Shown here piece by piece: positions 15,001-30,000 of a stretch of 64,000 nt of DNA. Each line of letters starts with the position of its first letter. Positions within the stretch are counted from its first letter, which is position 1. Position numbers and translations under genes: made by a program. The notes beneath the pieces were generated by a model. It was given only the letters and a program-made list of their open reading frames with translations. It was not told the origin of the DNA and did not search any database. The stretch is from the NCBI GenBank assembly GCA_016222825.1, contig JACRQF010000005.1, forward strand, positions 137,511 through 201,510, read 5' to 3'. The DNA is from Verrucomicrobiota bacterium. Its GTDB lineage: Bacteria; Verrucomicrobiota; Verrucomicrobiia; CAIQCK01.

Positions 15001-18000
15001 TATAATCAGGTTGCCCTGGCCCATCTTGGTGAGCGCGCCAACACCCGTGATCGAGTCATCCAGCGTCAGAGCCGAATTGGTGTCAATGTTGAACGCGCCG
15101 CCGCCCGTGCCCATGACGATCGGCCGGCTCACGGGGTTGAAGGTGTTGCTGGCGCGCAGGATGCCGCCGCCCATCAGGGTCAGGTTCGCGCCGTCCGCGC
15201 CGAGCGCGCCGACGGACTGGATGTAGAGCGTGCCGTTAGTGACGATGGTGTTGCCGCTGTAGGTGTTGTTCTCAAGGCCATTGGTGAGCAGCAGCAGGGT
15301 GCCGGGGCCCATCTTCGTCAGCGAACCCGCGCCGAAGACCTGGTTGGTGATCGTGAGCGTCGAGCCGGCGTCCACGCTGATCATGCCGTCGCCCGACCGC
15401 ATCCAGAACGAGTGGTTGGTGAGGGTGAAGGTATTGGTGGCCTGCAGGATGGCGCCATTGATCACCACCACGCCACCGTTGCCGAGAGCACCGGGCTGGT
15501 TGATGTAGAGGATGCCGTTGTCAATGTAGGTGCCGCCGCTGTAGTTGTTCGTCTGGAACATCTGCAACGTGCCCGTGCCGCCCTTGACCAACGAGATCGG
15601 GCCGCTGACGCCATTGTCGTTGATGGCCAGGTTGTTGGTTACGTAGGGCAGGAAGACGCGGTAGATGAGCGTCGTCGCCGCCGTGCCGTCGCCCGCGGTG
15701 ATCGCGCCGTTGTTCATGATCAGGCCGTAGTTGACATTGTTGGTGGAACTAATCAGCAGACCGCCGCTGGTCAGGGTCAGCGTCCGGCCACCCATGTCAA
15801 TCGTCGCGTTGCCGGTCAGGTTCATGTTCAGCGAGTTGATGGTCATGTTCGTGGTCGCCGTGAACCCGCTGTTCTGGCGCACGTTGTTGGGGCTGGCCCA
15901 ACCGGATGCCGCCGTCGTGTAGGCGACGAAGCTCGTCAACGTGCCCGCCGTCGCATTGTAGGTGGCGAAGTTCGTCTGGTTGACGGTCATATACGGATAG
16001 ATGCCGTTGACCATCGCCGGCGCCGTGCCGAACCGGATGAACGTCGCGCCGTTGGTCGCCGGGCCGAGCAGGCTCACGTCAAGCACCGCGCCCGTGCTGC
16101 GGTTAAACTCGCTGAAATAGACCAACTGCGTCGCCGTCGGGCCGGCCTGCCGCACCGCCACCAGATTGTTACCACCCTCCAGCGACAGGATACCGTTGGT
16201 CTGCTGATAGACCATGTTGCTGGCGCCATCGTTCATATACATCACGGTCGAGTCGTTCAGCCGGATCGCGGCGTTCGTGAACAGACGGTTCCGGTTCGCC
16301 GTGGCCGTGTTGGTCACGATCAGCGTGCTTGCATCAATGATGCTGATGTTTGGCGTGCCGGAGAAGGCGCCATTGGTGCCGCCAAGGATCACGGTGCCGC
16401 CACCGTTGATGACCGTGTTGCCCGTGAAGGTGCTGTCGTTGGTCATCGTCAGGTTCAGCGCGTTGCCGCGGGCATCGAGGCTGAAGGCCAACTGCCGCAC
16501 CGCGCCGTCGCTGATCACGCCGCCAATAACGCTGTTGCCGAACATGTTGCTCACCGTCACCGTCGTGACGCCCGGTGCCGCACTGCTGTCCGTGATGCCG
16601 CCGGCGGTGAAGACGAGATTGCTCGTGTTCCAGTCATGACCGTAGAGGTCGAGGGTGCCGCCCACGATGCCGACGTAGTTCGTCGAGTTGAGCGCGAAGT
16701 CGTTCTCATACCGCAAAACGCCGCCCGCGATGATGGTGTTGCCGAGGTAGCTATTGCTACCCGCCATGACCAGCGTGCCGCTGCCGTATTTGAGGAAGTT
16801 GCCAAACCCGCTGATGTCGTTGGTGACCGTGAACACGTTCGCCGCGTCGGCGATATCCAGTCCGCCGTTGAACGTGGTCCAGTTCACCACGTTGTTCGTG
16901 AGCGCGTTCAGGTCGGTGCCGGTGACCTGCAGGATGCCGCCAGCGAAAGTGAGGCTGCTCATGTCGCCGCCAACGTTGCTGACCGAGTTGATGCTGACGC
17001 GGCCCGCGCCGAGAATGGTGCCGCCGCTGTAGCTGTTGCTCATGCCGCCCAGGATCAGGGTGTTGGTGCCGAGCTTGTAGAGAGTGCTGACGGAGCCGTT
17101 GTCGGTCAGGAAGCCGTTGAACGCGGCGTCGTTGGTCTGCACGACCATCAACGTCGTGTTGCTCATGATCAACATGCTGTTGGCGTCGCCGCTGAGGCCG
17201 CCGATAGCCGGGCCGGAACTGAGCATGGAGCTCGGCAGGCGGATCATGTTTGTCGTGCTGCCGCCGGGCACCTGGACGTTGGCCATGATGCCGTAGCCGC
17301 CGCTGCCCTGCGCGAAGGTGAACATGATGCTATGCTTGCCCGCGGTCAGCGCGATCTGGCCGTTCATCCAGACGTTGGCGCTGCCGTTTGAGATCACGTT
17401 GACGCCGTCAATCCACAACATCTGGGGATCGTCGCCCATCATCTGGAAGATATAGGTGCCTTCGTTCGGCGCGTCGAACATGCCCATCCAGCGACCCTCG
17501 AAGTTGTTGCCCGAGGTCAGGAACGGCGGCGGGAAGTAGGGATTCGGCGCGCTGCCCGTGCCGTAGTCAAGGTTGTGCGTGGTCCCGTTCCAGTTGTTGC
17601 CAACCGCCAGGTCGAGGTTGGCGATGGCCGCCGGGTTGAACGCGGCGAAGTGGTTCTGCGCGCCCGTGATGTTGTTGATGTTCGTGGCGATCGCGCCGCC
17701 GCCATAGTAGAACTCGCCGACCAGGCCGCTGCCGCCCTTGGCAATCACCGTCGAACCGTTAGCCAAGGTCACCATGCCGTTGACGACGGCGTTGGAGAGG
17801 ACCAGCGTGCTGGCGTCCATCGCAAAACCGTTGGTGTTGTAGTAGTTCCGGTCGAGAATCATCGTGCCGCCGCCCGCCAGCGCGATGCCGCCCGCGCCGG
17901 TGGTGTAGTTGGTGTAATGGACCGTGTCGTTGCGGTTGAACGCGAGCGTGCCGTTGACCACAACCGGGCCGACGCCGATCGTGCCCGCCGTGCCGCCGTC

Positions 18001-21000
18001 GCCCACCTGGAGCCTCATGCCGCTCCGCACCGTCGTAACGCCGACGTAGCTGTGGTTGTTCGTCGTGATCACCGTGCCGCTCGTGACGCCGTCCGCGTAG
18101 CCGACGTTGAAGTTGGTCACGCCGCCGACGCGGTTGACGATGCCACCGATGGTCTGCGTGAAGTAAACCGTGCCGCCACCGCCGCCGATGTTCACATTGC
18201 CCGCGAACGGAATGACCGTGTTGGTGACGATGCTGTTGCTGTAGGCGCCCAGGTAGGCGTTCGCAAACCGCGTGAGATCCACCGGCGCGTCATGCTGGTC
18301 CATCAGCGCCAGCACGAAGTTGTTCGTGGCCGTCGAGAGCCGCGCCAGCAAGGACGGCACGCTCACCGTGTTCGTGACCTTGACGATCACGTTGCTGAGC
18401 GTGACCGTCGGGCCGCTGCCGCCAAACGCGTTCAGGTTGGTGAAGGCCAACTCGCTGCCGCTGTCGCCGATGAACGTGCTGCCGGTGTAGGTGTTGTTGC
18501 CGAGCAGCGCCAGATTGCCCGCGCCGATCTTGGTGAAACCGCCCGCGCCGGAAATGTTGTTCGTCAGGGCGAACACCGTGCCCGTGCTGGCCAGGTTGAA
18601 GCCGCCGTCGAAGCTCGTCCAGTTGACCAAGTGGTTGTTAAGGTTGATCGTCGAGTTCGGCGCGACGCGGAAGATGCCGCCGCTGAAGCTCAACAGGCTG
18701 CCCGCTCCGCCGATGTTGAAGCTGTTCGTCGCGACCAACTCGCCGGCGTCTATGACCACGCCGCGGATGGTGTTGGTGCCCGCCAACGTCAGCGTGCCGC
18801 TGCCAGCCTTGGTCAACATACCGCTCAGGTTCGTTGCGAAGATCGGCGCACCGAAGACGCCGGTGCCAATGACCGCCCCTGCGCCGCCGCCGCCAATGAG
18901 CGTCACCGTGAGCGTGTTCGTCGTGGTGTAGCCCATGCCGGGGTTGACGATCATGATGTTTGTGATGCTGCCGTAGGTCGCGCTGTAGATGTTGGCGTCA
19001 ATCTGCGCCACCGCCATCGCGTTGCTGCCGCCGCCGCCGCCGATCAGGACCTGCGGCGCGCCAATGTAGTTGGTGCCACCAAAGAGGATCGGGATATTGA
19101 GGACGCCGTAGCCGGTGTTGGTCGCGCCCGTCAGGTTCTGCGCGACGGTGACGACGTTGGTGGCCGTGTCAATGGTCAGACCGCTGCCATAGACGTAGGC
19201 CATGTTCAGGCCCTCCATGAACTGCGTCGTGGTCGTGCCGGCGGTCAGGGTGCCGCCGTTGAAATTGATGAACGCGCCGCCGTTGGTCTGGCTCTTCAAC
19301 ACGCGGTTGGCTTGCAGGTTGCCGCCGATCAGGTTGACCGTCCCCGTGCCACCAGAAGCCACGGCCAACGCCAGATTGTTCGTAATCAGCATACTGCCGC
19401 CCTGCGCCACAGTGAGTTCACCGCGACCCGTGCCGTTGGCCAAGTTCACCTGCGTCTGCGAAACGAACTGGCCGCCGGCAATATAGACGCTGCCCGTGCC
19501 GGCGCGCCCGATGTCGAAATTGCCGTCCGCGCTGGTCTGGAAGAGGCGTCCGCCGTATTGCTGCATGACGCCAATACCACCGCTACCGATGATCGTCCAA
19601 CCCCTGTTGGTCATCACGCCGCCCGTAATGTCGAGGTAGCCATAGGCGCCCGCCGTGCTGCCGAAAATAGCATCCTGGCCGCCGCCGGACTGGTTATAAA
19701 TGTAGCCGCCGCGCAGATAAACAGCGCCGACGGTGCCCGTCGTGCCACCCACCACGAACCGGCCCATCAACTGCGCATTGTCTTGCACCTGCACCACGCC
19801 CCTGCTGACGTTCGGCGTATTCCACGCCACCCTGACCTGGGCGTAGTTCGAGCCGATCATCGAGCCGCTGCCCGCCATGACCAGCCTGCCGCCGCCGTCC
19901 ACACGCATCATTTCCGCCGCGTTCGGACCTACCACAACCGTGCTGTTGCTGATGATGAGGTTGCCGGCGTTCAACCACACGCCGTTGGTCAGCCACGCCA
20001 CGTTCGTCGCATTGTTCAGCACCAGCGTGCCAGCGCCCTGCTTGACCAGCGCGCCTGTCATATAGACGACGCCCGCCACATTGTTGGTCGCGCCAACCAC
20101 CGGCCCGCTCTGGATGTAGGTGGAGTTCACGCCGTCCACCTGTATGGTCGAACCGGCGTTGGTGAGGTTGAGCGTGCGGGCCGAATACACCGACGCGCCG
20201 ATGGGCTTGCCGTCCACCGTAAAGTTGTTCGTCACCTGCAGACTGCCCGGTCCAACGTAGATCGGGTTCGACTGCGCGCCCAGGAAGGCGTCGTTAGTCA
20301 CATACAGGTAGCCGGCGTTCAGGTAGGTGCCGCCGGTGTGCGCGTTGGTGGCCTGCAACCACAAGGTGCCGCCACCAGCCTTGTAGAGACTGCCCGTCGT
20401 CACCAGCGAGTTGGTGAACATGAACGTGGTATTGGTCACGTCGAAGCCGCCGTTGAACGTGGACCAGTTGATGACGTGGTTGGTGAAGAACGCAGTGCCG
20501 TTCAAGCCGAACAGGTTGGTGAACGCCTGCGAAATCTGCAACATGCCGCCGCTGAAGTTCAGCGTGCTCATCGGTCCGCCGATGGCCCAATCGTTGGTCA
20601 GCGCCAATGTGCCGGCCCTCAGAATCGTGTTGGTGAACGTATTGCTGCCGTAGAGCGCGACCACGCCCGCGCCCAGCTTCACCAGCGGCAACCTGCTGCC
20701 AGCGACGAGGTTGCTGATATTCGCGTTGATCGTCGCGTAACTGCCGAGGTTGCTGGCGTCGAGGTAGGCGCCGCTGCCGCCGCCAATGACGAAGTTGATG
20801 TTCGTTGCGACGGTCATGGCGTTCGTAAAGGCCAGCACGCCATCGTTGAGGTTCACGATGCCGTAGCCCGCCGCGTTATTATTCACCAAACCGCCCACCG
20901 CCAAACGGCCGCCCAGCATGTTGACAGTGCCGGTGCTCAGCCGCGGCAGGGACGTGAAGCCGTTGATCACCAGCGCGCCGACCGAGACTTGGGCATTGGT

Positions 21001-24000
21001 GTTGATCGTCCAGACGCCGTTGCTGCCGTCGCTGGCCACTCGGATATCGTTGCCGCGGAAGTTCACCACCGCCGCGTTGCTCGCCATGAAGTTGGTGATG
21101 CCGATCATCTGGCTGCCCGACGCGCTGAACATGCCGTTGGTGACGAGCAGGTGCCCGCCGGAGCCGTAGATGCTGCCCGCCATGCTATACACACCGCCGG
21201 TCATGAGGAACTTGCCGCCGTTGTTGATGTTCAGGTTGCCGTAGTTGGTGAACTGGCTCTGGCCCATCACAAACGTGCCGGTGCTGACGACCATCCCGTT
21301 GGCGAAGTTGGTCAGGTTGCTCGTCGAGTTGAACGTCAACGTGCCACCGCCGATCTGGTCCAGCGCGCCCGTGCCCGCCAGCAAGCCCGTGTAGGTGATC
21401 GCGTCACTGCGGTCAAACACCAACCGGCCGTAGTTGGTGATCGTGAGGTTCATCGGGATGGCGCCAGCCGTCCCGTTGGCCCCCACCTGTAGCGCGGCGT
21501 TGGTGCCGATGAACAGCGACGCAGCCGCGGCGTTGTTGCCCGTCAGGATGACCCGGCCGCCGCCGCCGCCGCCAATGACCAAGTTCGAGCCGGCGGTGCC
21601 GAAGGCCTGGCTGAACGCGATCGTGCCGCCGCCGCCGCCGAGCCGGAAGGTGCTCGCGCCAACGCCGGTGATCGTGCCGTTGAAGTTCACATAGGCGTCC
21701 TGCGCCGCGCCGATGGAAAGGTTCTGGAAGCTGCTCATGCTGATCGCCTCGGAGCTGTCACCCGTCAGCGCAATCGCGCCGTTCGCGCCAGAGACAACCC
21801 GGCCGCTGCTGAGCCAGCCCATGACCGTGCTGTAAGGCCCGCTGGCCACCAACGCGCCATTACTGAGGATCGTCACGTTGCCCACCGCCGGCAACGCGCC
21901 GGCGTCTTGGAAGACCAGGTTGCCGCCCGAGACGATGGTCCCGCCCGTGTAGCCGGCATTGGTGCTGGTCAGTGTCAGCACGCCCGGCCCCATCTGCATC
22001 ACCGAGCCGGTGCCCGCCACCGAGTTCGTGAAGGAGAAGCGGTCCGACCGCGCCCACGCGAGGCTGCCGCGGTTGGTGATCGGGCCATAAACCATGCCCG
22101 TGGCACCACCCATACCCACCTGCAGGATGCCGTTGCTGATGAAGATGTTGCCGAGGAAGGTGTTGTTGCCGCCCAACGCCAGCGTGCCCGCGCCCATCTT
22201 GATCAGCCCGCCCGCCTGAGAGTTCTCGCCGAAACTATACGTTCCGAGGTCCGCCGGCCGCGTGAAGCCACCGCCAAGCAGGTTGATCTGCAGCACGTCG
22301 TTGGATTGGTAGCCAAAACCGGCGCTGGTAATGCGGATGCCGGTGACCTTGCCGGAAGCCAGGTCCACCTGCGCCACGGCCGTGGCGCCCGTGCCGCTGC
22401 CGCCGGTAATCAGAACCATTGGCGCGCCGATGTAGCCGTCACCACCATCGTTTGAAATGACGATGTTCGTCAGGCCGTAACCGACCGGGGCGAGCAGCGG
22501 CTGCGCGATGCCGACAATATTCGTGCCGCTGTCAATGATCGCGCCGCCGTCATAAACATAAGCGCCAGCGAGGACGTTGCTCATGAAGTTCATCCCAGCC
22601 AACGTGCCGGGGGCCGCCACAAGTTTGCCGCCATCGAAGCTGAAGAGGGTCTGGCCCAGCACGTTGGACTGGACGCCGATCGCGTTGGCGATGATGGTGC
22701 CGCCGCTGAGCAGGTTGACCATACCCGTGCCGATGAAACTGCTCCCGGCTCTGATGGCGTTCATGTTGAGAATCTTCGTGGTGCTGCCGTTGGCCGCGTC
22801 CAGAAGGCCGCCGTCACCGACGTTGAGCAAACCGTAAACGCCCGTCGAATCAGTCCAACCAATTCTCACCTCGTTGGCGTCCTTGGCTGTGGCCACGCCG
22901 CCAAACACGTTGAACACAGCCAAGCTGCCCGCCGAACGACCGATGATCCAGTTGCCCAGGTTCGTAAACGTGCCACCGGTCATATCCATCACGCCAACGC
23001 CGGGGCCAGCCATCTCAAGGCTGTTGGCGGCAAATGTCCCGTTCGTCAGCTTCATGTAACCATATCCAGCGCCGCCCAGGAACACGATGTTGTTGACCAG
23101 TTGTGTTCCGCCACCGATATACATCGCGCCAGCGCTGCCGGCCGCGCTGCCCAGGAACAAGCGATAAACGCCCGTCAAGTTCGTCGTCACATTGATGACG
23201 GCGCGGTCGTCCGCAAGCGATCCCGCATACAGGTTCGTATTCAGGAACGCCGTCGGGCCGGCGATGTTCAGCGTGCCCGCGTTGACCACGACGGGGCCGC
23301 CGGTGATCACATTGCTGCTTGTGGAAGCAAAGTTGACCGTGCCGGCGCGAACAGTGATGGCGGGCGTGCCGCCGGCGTATCCGAGCAGGTTGTTCGTGCC
23401 CGTGAAGAAGTTGCTGCCGGTGAACGTCGAGACGCCACCGTTGAAGAAGCCCATCGCAATGTAGTTGGTCCGGGAGTTGAAGTTCACCGCGCCATTGCCG
23501 TTGACCGTCACCGAGACGCCGCGCGAGCCGTTGCTCGTGAGCATCGAGTTGACCGTGATGGCCTTCGCGAGGTCGGGGTTGTTGTTGATGAAGATCAACT
23601 CACCCGCGTTGTTGGTCGCGCCACCCGCCGTCAACATGCCGTCCGTCTGGTTCGCGCCGATGACCAAGCCCGCGCTCGTCGGCGTCATCATGATGCCGGC
23701 GTTCGTGCCCATGCGCCACAGACCGGTGCCACCCAGCGAGTTCGTCACCGCCACGCCCGTGTCCGCCGCGATCAGCGAGTTGATCTCCACCAAACCGGAG
23801 GCCGTGATGGCCGTGCCAGGCCCGCCGTTGACGATGCGCACGTTCCTATTGCTGCCCGTGGTGATGCTGCCGCCCGACACCACGTTGCTGTAACCCGTGA
23901 AGGCCACAATCTTGTAAGCGCCCGCAATCGAAGCATTGGTCGCCACCGCCCAATCCGCGCCGCCCACCGTCACCAACACGTTGTTGCTGCTGAGGATGCC

Positions 24001-27000
24001 GGCGTAGCTGTTCGACATCGTGCTCGTGATCTCACCCGACGCCGGCAGCGTCAGGTCGAGCAGACCGCTGCCCATCGCGCGCGTGATGCCGCCGAGGTTC
24101 AGGAATGTGTTGCCACCGTTCTCCTGGACGATGATCTGGTTGTTCCCGGGGTTGATCGTGACGCCGCCGAAGCTCTGCCGGGCATCAAAGCCCGCCGTCG
24201 GCCCGTTGATCGTCAGGATCGCGCCCGTGGTGTAGCTGAAGCCCGCCGCACCCAGCGACAGCGCCGAGGTTGGAGCCACGAGATTGGTCATCACCGTGCC
24301 GCCGCCAGCGTTGTAGTCGAGCAACAACCGGCCCGCCTCAATGGCCGTCGCGCCGTAGTTGTTCGTCGCATAGTTACGGATGGACACCGTGCTCTCGCGC
24401 TCCTTCAGCAGGCCGCCCGTGCCGATGATGTTGCTGTTGACCAGGATGTCGCCGAAGCCGGAGAAGTTGACCTGGTAGCCATAGTTGGAAATGCCGCCCG
24501 CCAGCACCAGCGTGCTGCCCTGCACAGCGCGGATGCGCGCCGTGCTGCCCAGAAGAATGGTGTTATACAGCGTGTTGCTGCCCGAAGCGTTGCGGATCGC
24601 GCCGTCCTTGTTCGGATACGCGGGCGCGCCCGACCCCATGCCGTTGAGCACCAGCGGCGCCGGGCCAGTGGTGATGCCACCGCTCAGCTGCAGCGAGCCG
24701 CCGGCCAGGACCACGTTCGAGCCGCCCGCCAACGCCGTGCCGCTGGTGATCAGCAGCGGGCCGACCGCGATGGTGATATTGGACAGGCCGCTGTTGTCGC
24801 CGCCCAGGACCAGCAAGCCGTTGCCGGTCTTGATCAGCGAGCCGGTGCTGACGAGATTGTTGTTGATCGTGAACGTGTTGCCGTCGTTGGCGATGTCCAG
24901 CCCGCCGGCAAACCCGTAGCCAGCGTCCGAGTTGGTGAAGTTCACCACCAGGTTGTCGAAGCCGGTCATGTTGGTGCCACGGACCTGCAACACGCCGCCA
25001 CTGAAGGCCAGCACCGAGGCTGCGCCGCCGAGTTGCGCCTCGTTGCCGATGCTGAGCGTGCCCGCCGACAGGACGGTGTTGGTGAACGCGCTCGGCGCCG
25101 TGAGCATCAGCGCGCCCGCGCCGAGCTTGTTGAACGCCGCCGTCGGATCGCTGACCGCGATGCCGTTGGTCATGTAGATCGTCGCAAGGTTGTCCACGTT
25201 GATGCCGCCGCCGCCAGCGTTCAGCGTCACCGTGCGGTTGCCGTTCCAGACGCCGACGCCCGTGCCCAACCGCAACATCGAGCCGTTCGTCAGGGCAATG
25301 CCGTTGTTGAACGCGCCAAGGTTGAAGTCATTGGTGACATACAGCGTGCCGGAGTTGACCGTGATCTCGGAGGCAAAGGTGTTGCTGCCGCCGAGCAACA
25401 CGACGCTCAGCGGGTTGCCGTTTGTCGGGCCGATCATCACGTTGGTCGTGCCGCTGATCATGTTCGTGTAGGTGATCATCGAGGAGCCACCGCCCAAGCG
25501 GATGTTGCCGTCCACCCACGTCACCACGCCGCTATAGACCGCGCCGCCGCCCGCCGCGCCAAGGAACGTGTTGGCTAGGTTGCCCGCGAAGGTGAGGTTG
25601 TTGCTGCTGCTGACGCCCATCGCCACCGCGCCCAGGAACGGCGCGCCCACCTTGTTGCTGAACCAATCCACAAACGTCTGGTCCAACGCGTAGTTCGGGC
25701 CGATGGCCGAGGCCGGGCCACCCATCGTCAGGGTCGTCAGGCCGGGCTGGTTGTTGGTGCTGACCAGCAGCGTGCCGGCGTTGACCACCGTCGGGCCGGC
25801 GTAGGTGTTCGTCGCCACGAGGTTCAACGTGCCGAAACCGGTCTTGGTCAGGCCGCCGCCGAGGTTGTTGGTGCCGAAGCCGAACGAGCCGAGCTGCGCC
25901 TGCATGATCGAGCCACCGCCCTGCAACTGGATGCTCAGCCAGTCGTTGGACTGGTAGCCGAATCCGGTGCTGGTAATGACGATATTCGTCACCTGGCCAT
26001 AGGTCGGGCTGCCGACATTCAGATCCACCTGCGCAATCGCCGTCGCGCCGGTGCCGCTGCCGCCGCCAATGACCACCGCCGGCGCGCCGATGTAGCCCGC
26101 GCCGCCGTTGGCGATGGCGATGTTGGTCAGACCGTAACCAATCGGCGAGCCAAGGCTGACGCCGATGTTGATGTTGTTTGTGTCACTGTCGATCGTGACG
26201 CCGTTCTTATAGATTGTGGCCACCAACCGCTCGCCTGCGGTGTAGATGAAGTTACCGTTGCCCGATGCCTGTAACGTGCCACCGTCCAAATTGAGTGCGT
26301 TCACCGCAGTGATGTTATTGGTCGTGCTGCTCACCCGAATGTTCGACGTGATGATCTTGCCGCCGCTCAGCACGTTCACAATGCTCGTGGCCGTGGTCGC
26401 CCAACTTGCCAGCTCAATGCCGTTATTCGTGCTGATGACGGTGCCAGATCCACCCACATTCAGGAGCGAATAGCCCCCCAAGGTGAAGCTTCCGTTGTTG
26501 CCCAGGTAATTAAGCCGGATGCCGTTGAGCGATCCGTAGAACGTGCCACCTTGAATGTTCAGCACCGAAACCTCGCCGGCGTTGGCGCCCAGGTTCATGA
26601 TCACCCATTCCGTCGGACGCGTTACGTAGCCGCCCGTCATATCAAACACGCCCACAGCCCCAACACCGTTCGCCAGATCGAACTGCGACGCGTTCTGCCC
26701 GCCATTCGTGCCCCAGATGCCGCCCGACAACTGGTAGTAGCCATAGGCGCCCGCGCCCATGCCAAGGCCGAACGTCGTGTTGCCGCTGCGCGGGCTGCCT
26801 AGCAGGATGCCGCTGCTCTGGTAGATCGCGCCCGCCGAACCCGCGCCAACGCCGGCCTGGATGAGACCAGCCGTAATGTTCGTGGTGACAAACACCCGCG
26901 CACGGCTGCCGGCCGCACTGGCGATCGAGAGTTGGTTGCTCGACGCAATTGGCCCGTTGTCCAGTTGGAACCACGTCGGGCCGTTGAAGTGGACAGTCGC

Positions 27001-30000
27001 GTCGTCAATCAGCGCGGTGCCGCCGTAGAACCGGTTGCTGCTGCCCGCCGCAAAGGTCACCGTGCCGCCGCGGATGTTCATGGGCGCCGGGCCGGCCACG
27101 ACGTTGGTGTTGGAGATCGTCACATTGCCGGAGTTGACGTAGAGGGCGTTGAACTGGTTGCTGCCGGCGAGGTTCACCGGGCCGCTGCCATTGAACGTCA
27201 CCGCCACCGTGCCGATGCCGTTGCTGATGATCGGCGTGTTGATCGTCAACCCGCTGGCCGAATTATTGATGAACAGCATTTCGCCGCCGACATTGTTCGT
27301 CGAACCAACCGTCAGGAAGCCGTCGCTCGTGTCCGCGCCGATGGTCAAGCCCAGCGAAGACGGCGCCAGCAGGATCGTGCCGTTGGTCGCGCCGATGCGC
27401 AGCGTGCTCGCGCCGCCGCCAGGGGCGATGGTGGCCATCGCGTCCGAGTTCTTCACCGCAATCGCATAGATGGACGTGGTCTGGCTATCCAAGCTGATGT
27501 TGCCGCCCGCGCTCAACTCGAAGACGTTGTTCGTGCCGCTGATGATCGGATTGCCGCCGGACAGCGGCATATAGCCGTTGAAGTTGGTGATCGCCAGGAT
27601 GGCCGCGCCGCTGCTGGCAATGTTCGTCACCATCGCAAAATCGCTGTTGCCGATGGTGCCAACCACATAGCCCGGCCCCAGCAATCCGCCGTTGTTGTTC
27701 GTCGTGCTGGTGATGATGGCGCCATCCGTCGGCAGGGTGAAGTCCACCACGCCCGCGCCTACCGCGCGGCTGATCGCGCCGACGTTGACGACGATGCTGC
27801 CGGCCACGCCGTTGCTGGCCACCAAGCGCACGTTGTCCACGCCGGAACCGCCGCTGGGCACGCCCATCGTCAGGCCGTTGAACGTCTGCGTCGTGGTGAC
27901 GCCGTCGCGGCCCTGGATCAGCAACTCGCCGCCGTTGAGCGTCAAGGCGGAGGAGTTGGTGATGATGTTGCCCACCGGCGCAGCCGACTGCGTAAAGTCC
28001 AGCATCAGCAGGCCGTTGTTCAGGATGGTTGCGCCCGTGTAGGCGTTGGTGTTGATGAGCGTCAGCTTGCCATAACCATCCTTCGTGAGGCTGCCCGCGC
28101 CGTAGGTGACGCCGCTGATCACCGTGTCGCCAAAGCCGGCGATGGTGAGCGCCTGGCCGGCGTTGGTGATGTTGCCGGCCTGGACGAAGAGCGAGTTGGT
28201 GGAGGCCTCGATGCGCGCGCCGCCCGTGCCGATGAGAATCGCGCCGAGGTTGGTGTTGTTGCCGGAGATGTTGCGCAGCGCGCCGTCGCCCATGTTGAAC
28301 AAGCCCGAACCCGAGAGGGTAATCATCATCGGGGACACGACGATGTTGTTGGAGAGCCACAAGGTCGCGCCGCTGTTGACAACCACGCCCTGGCCGCTGG
28401 CCACGCCCAGCGCGTTGTCCGACGCCGCCACGAGCACGCCCGCGCCGACCGTCATCACGCTGCCAAAGTTGTTGCTGCCCGCCAGCACCAGCTTGCCAAA
28501 GCCCAGTTTCTGGTTGATGCCGATGCCGGTGATGTTGTTGGTGATGAGGAAGCTGCTGCCGTTGTCGTTGACGTCCAAGCCGCCGTAGAAATTACCCCAG
28601 TTGACCGTGAGGTCGTTCAGGTTCGTGAAGCTCGGGCCACGCGCCTGGAGGACGCCGCCGCTGAAGCTGAGCGCCGTGCCCGGGCCACCGATGTTGTATT
28701 CGTTACCAATGCTAAGGATGCCGTTGCTCAGGACCACCCCGCTCCCGCCGACGAGGTTCGTCGAGGTCAACACCAGCGTGCCCGCGCCCGCCTTGACAAG
28801 CGCCGCGTTGCCCGCCGTGACGCCGATGGCGTTGGTGATGTAGAGCACACCGTTGGTGTCAATGTTGAGCATGCCGCCACCGTTGCCGAACGTCAGGGAG
28901 CGGTTCGTGCTCCACACCGTCATTGCCGAGCCGACGCGCAGCGCAGCGCCGTTGCTGAAGAGCAGGCCGTTGTTGACGTTGCCCATGTTCCAGTCGTTGG
29001 TGACATAAAGCGCGCCGGAGTTGATGGCGATGGGCGCGGTAAACGTGTTGCTGCCGCCCAACAAGACGACGCTGAACGGATTGCCGCCCACCGGGCCGAT
29101 GAGAACGTTGGTCGTGCCACCGATGCTGTTGCTGTAGGTCAGCATCGTCGAGCCGCCGCCGAGCCGCATCTTCCCGTCGCTCCAGGTCGCGACGCCGCTG
29201 TAAATCGCGCCGGGGCCGCCACCCGCACCGAGGTAGGTCGTTGCCAGTTGGCCGGCGAAACTGAGGTTGTTAGTTGTGTTGACCGCCGTCACCACCGCGC
29301 CCGTGACCGCGCTGGGAGTCAGGGCGTCCACCAAATTCAAGAACACCTGGTCAATGGCCGTGGTCGCGTTGCCGACGGCAGCAGCAGCCGATCCCAGCAC
29401 CACCGTGCTCGGATTCGTCCAGAATTGGGTATTGATCAACAGCGTGCCCGCGTTCACCAGCGTCGCGCCGTTGTAGTAGTTGGTCGCGCCGAGCGTCAGG
29501 GTGCCGTAGCCGTTCTTGGTCAGGCCGCCAGTGAGGTTGTTGCTCGCCAGCGAGAACGCGCCAAGCTGCGCGTTCTGGATGGCGCCGCCGCCCACCAGCG
29601 TGATATTCAGCGCGTCGTTGGAGACGTAACCGTAGCCGCGGCTAGTGATGAGAATGTTGGTGACCTGCTGGTAACGCGGGCTGACCGGATTCAGGTCAAT
29701 CTGCGCGATCGCCGTCGCGCCGGTGCCGCCGCCGCCGCTGATATAGACGAGCGGCGCGCCGATGTAACCCGCGCCGCCATTGGTCACCGCAATGTTCGCC
29801 AAGCCGTAGCCCACGGGCGCGATCAAGGGCGAGTAAACACCCACGTTATTCGTGTCCGTGTCAATCACCGCGCCGCCCTGATAAATGACGCCCGCGAGGA
29901 GGTTCGTGACAAACGCTTGGCCGCCCGTCATGCCCGGCGCGGCCTTCAGCGTGCCGCCATCGAAGTTCAGCAACGACGTGCCCAGCGCCTGCGCGGCCAC

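Noticed and set aside
12010..17391. Plus-strand open frame of 1,793 codons
   Set aside because: Same antisense register and composition as the other shadows. The minus-strand reading gives clear repeats and a PA14 domain over the same bases.
17575..25578. Plus-strand open frames 17575-21492 and 23101-25578 (1,305 and 825 codons)
   Set aside because: Exact-register antisense shadows of the giant gene, with no ribosome site or recognisable domain.
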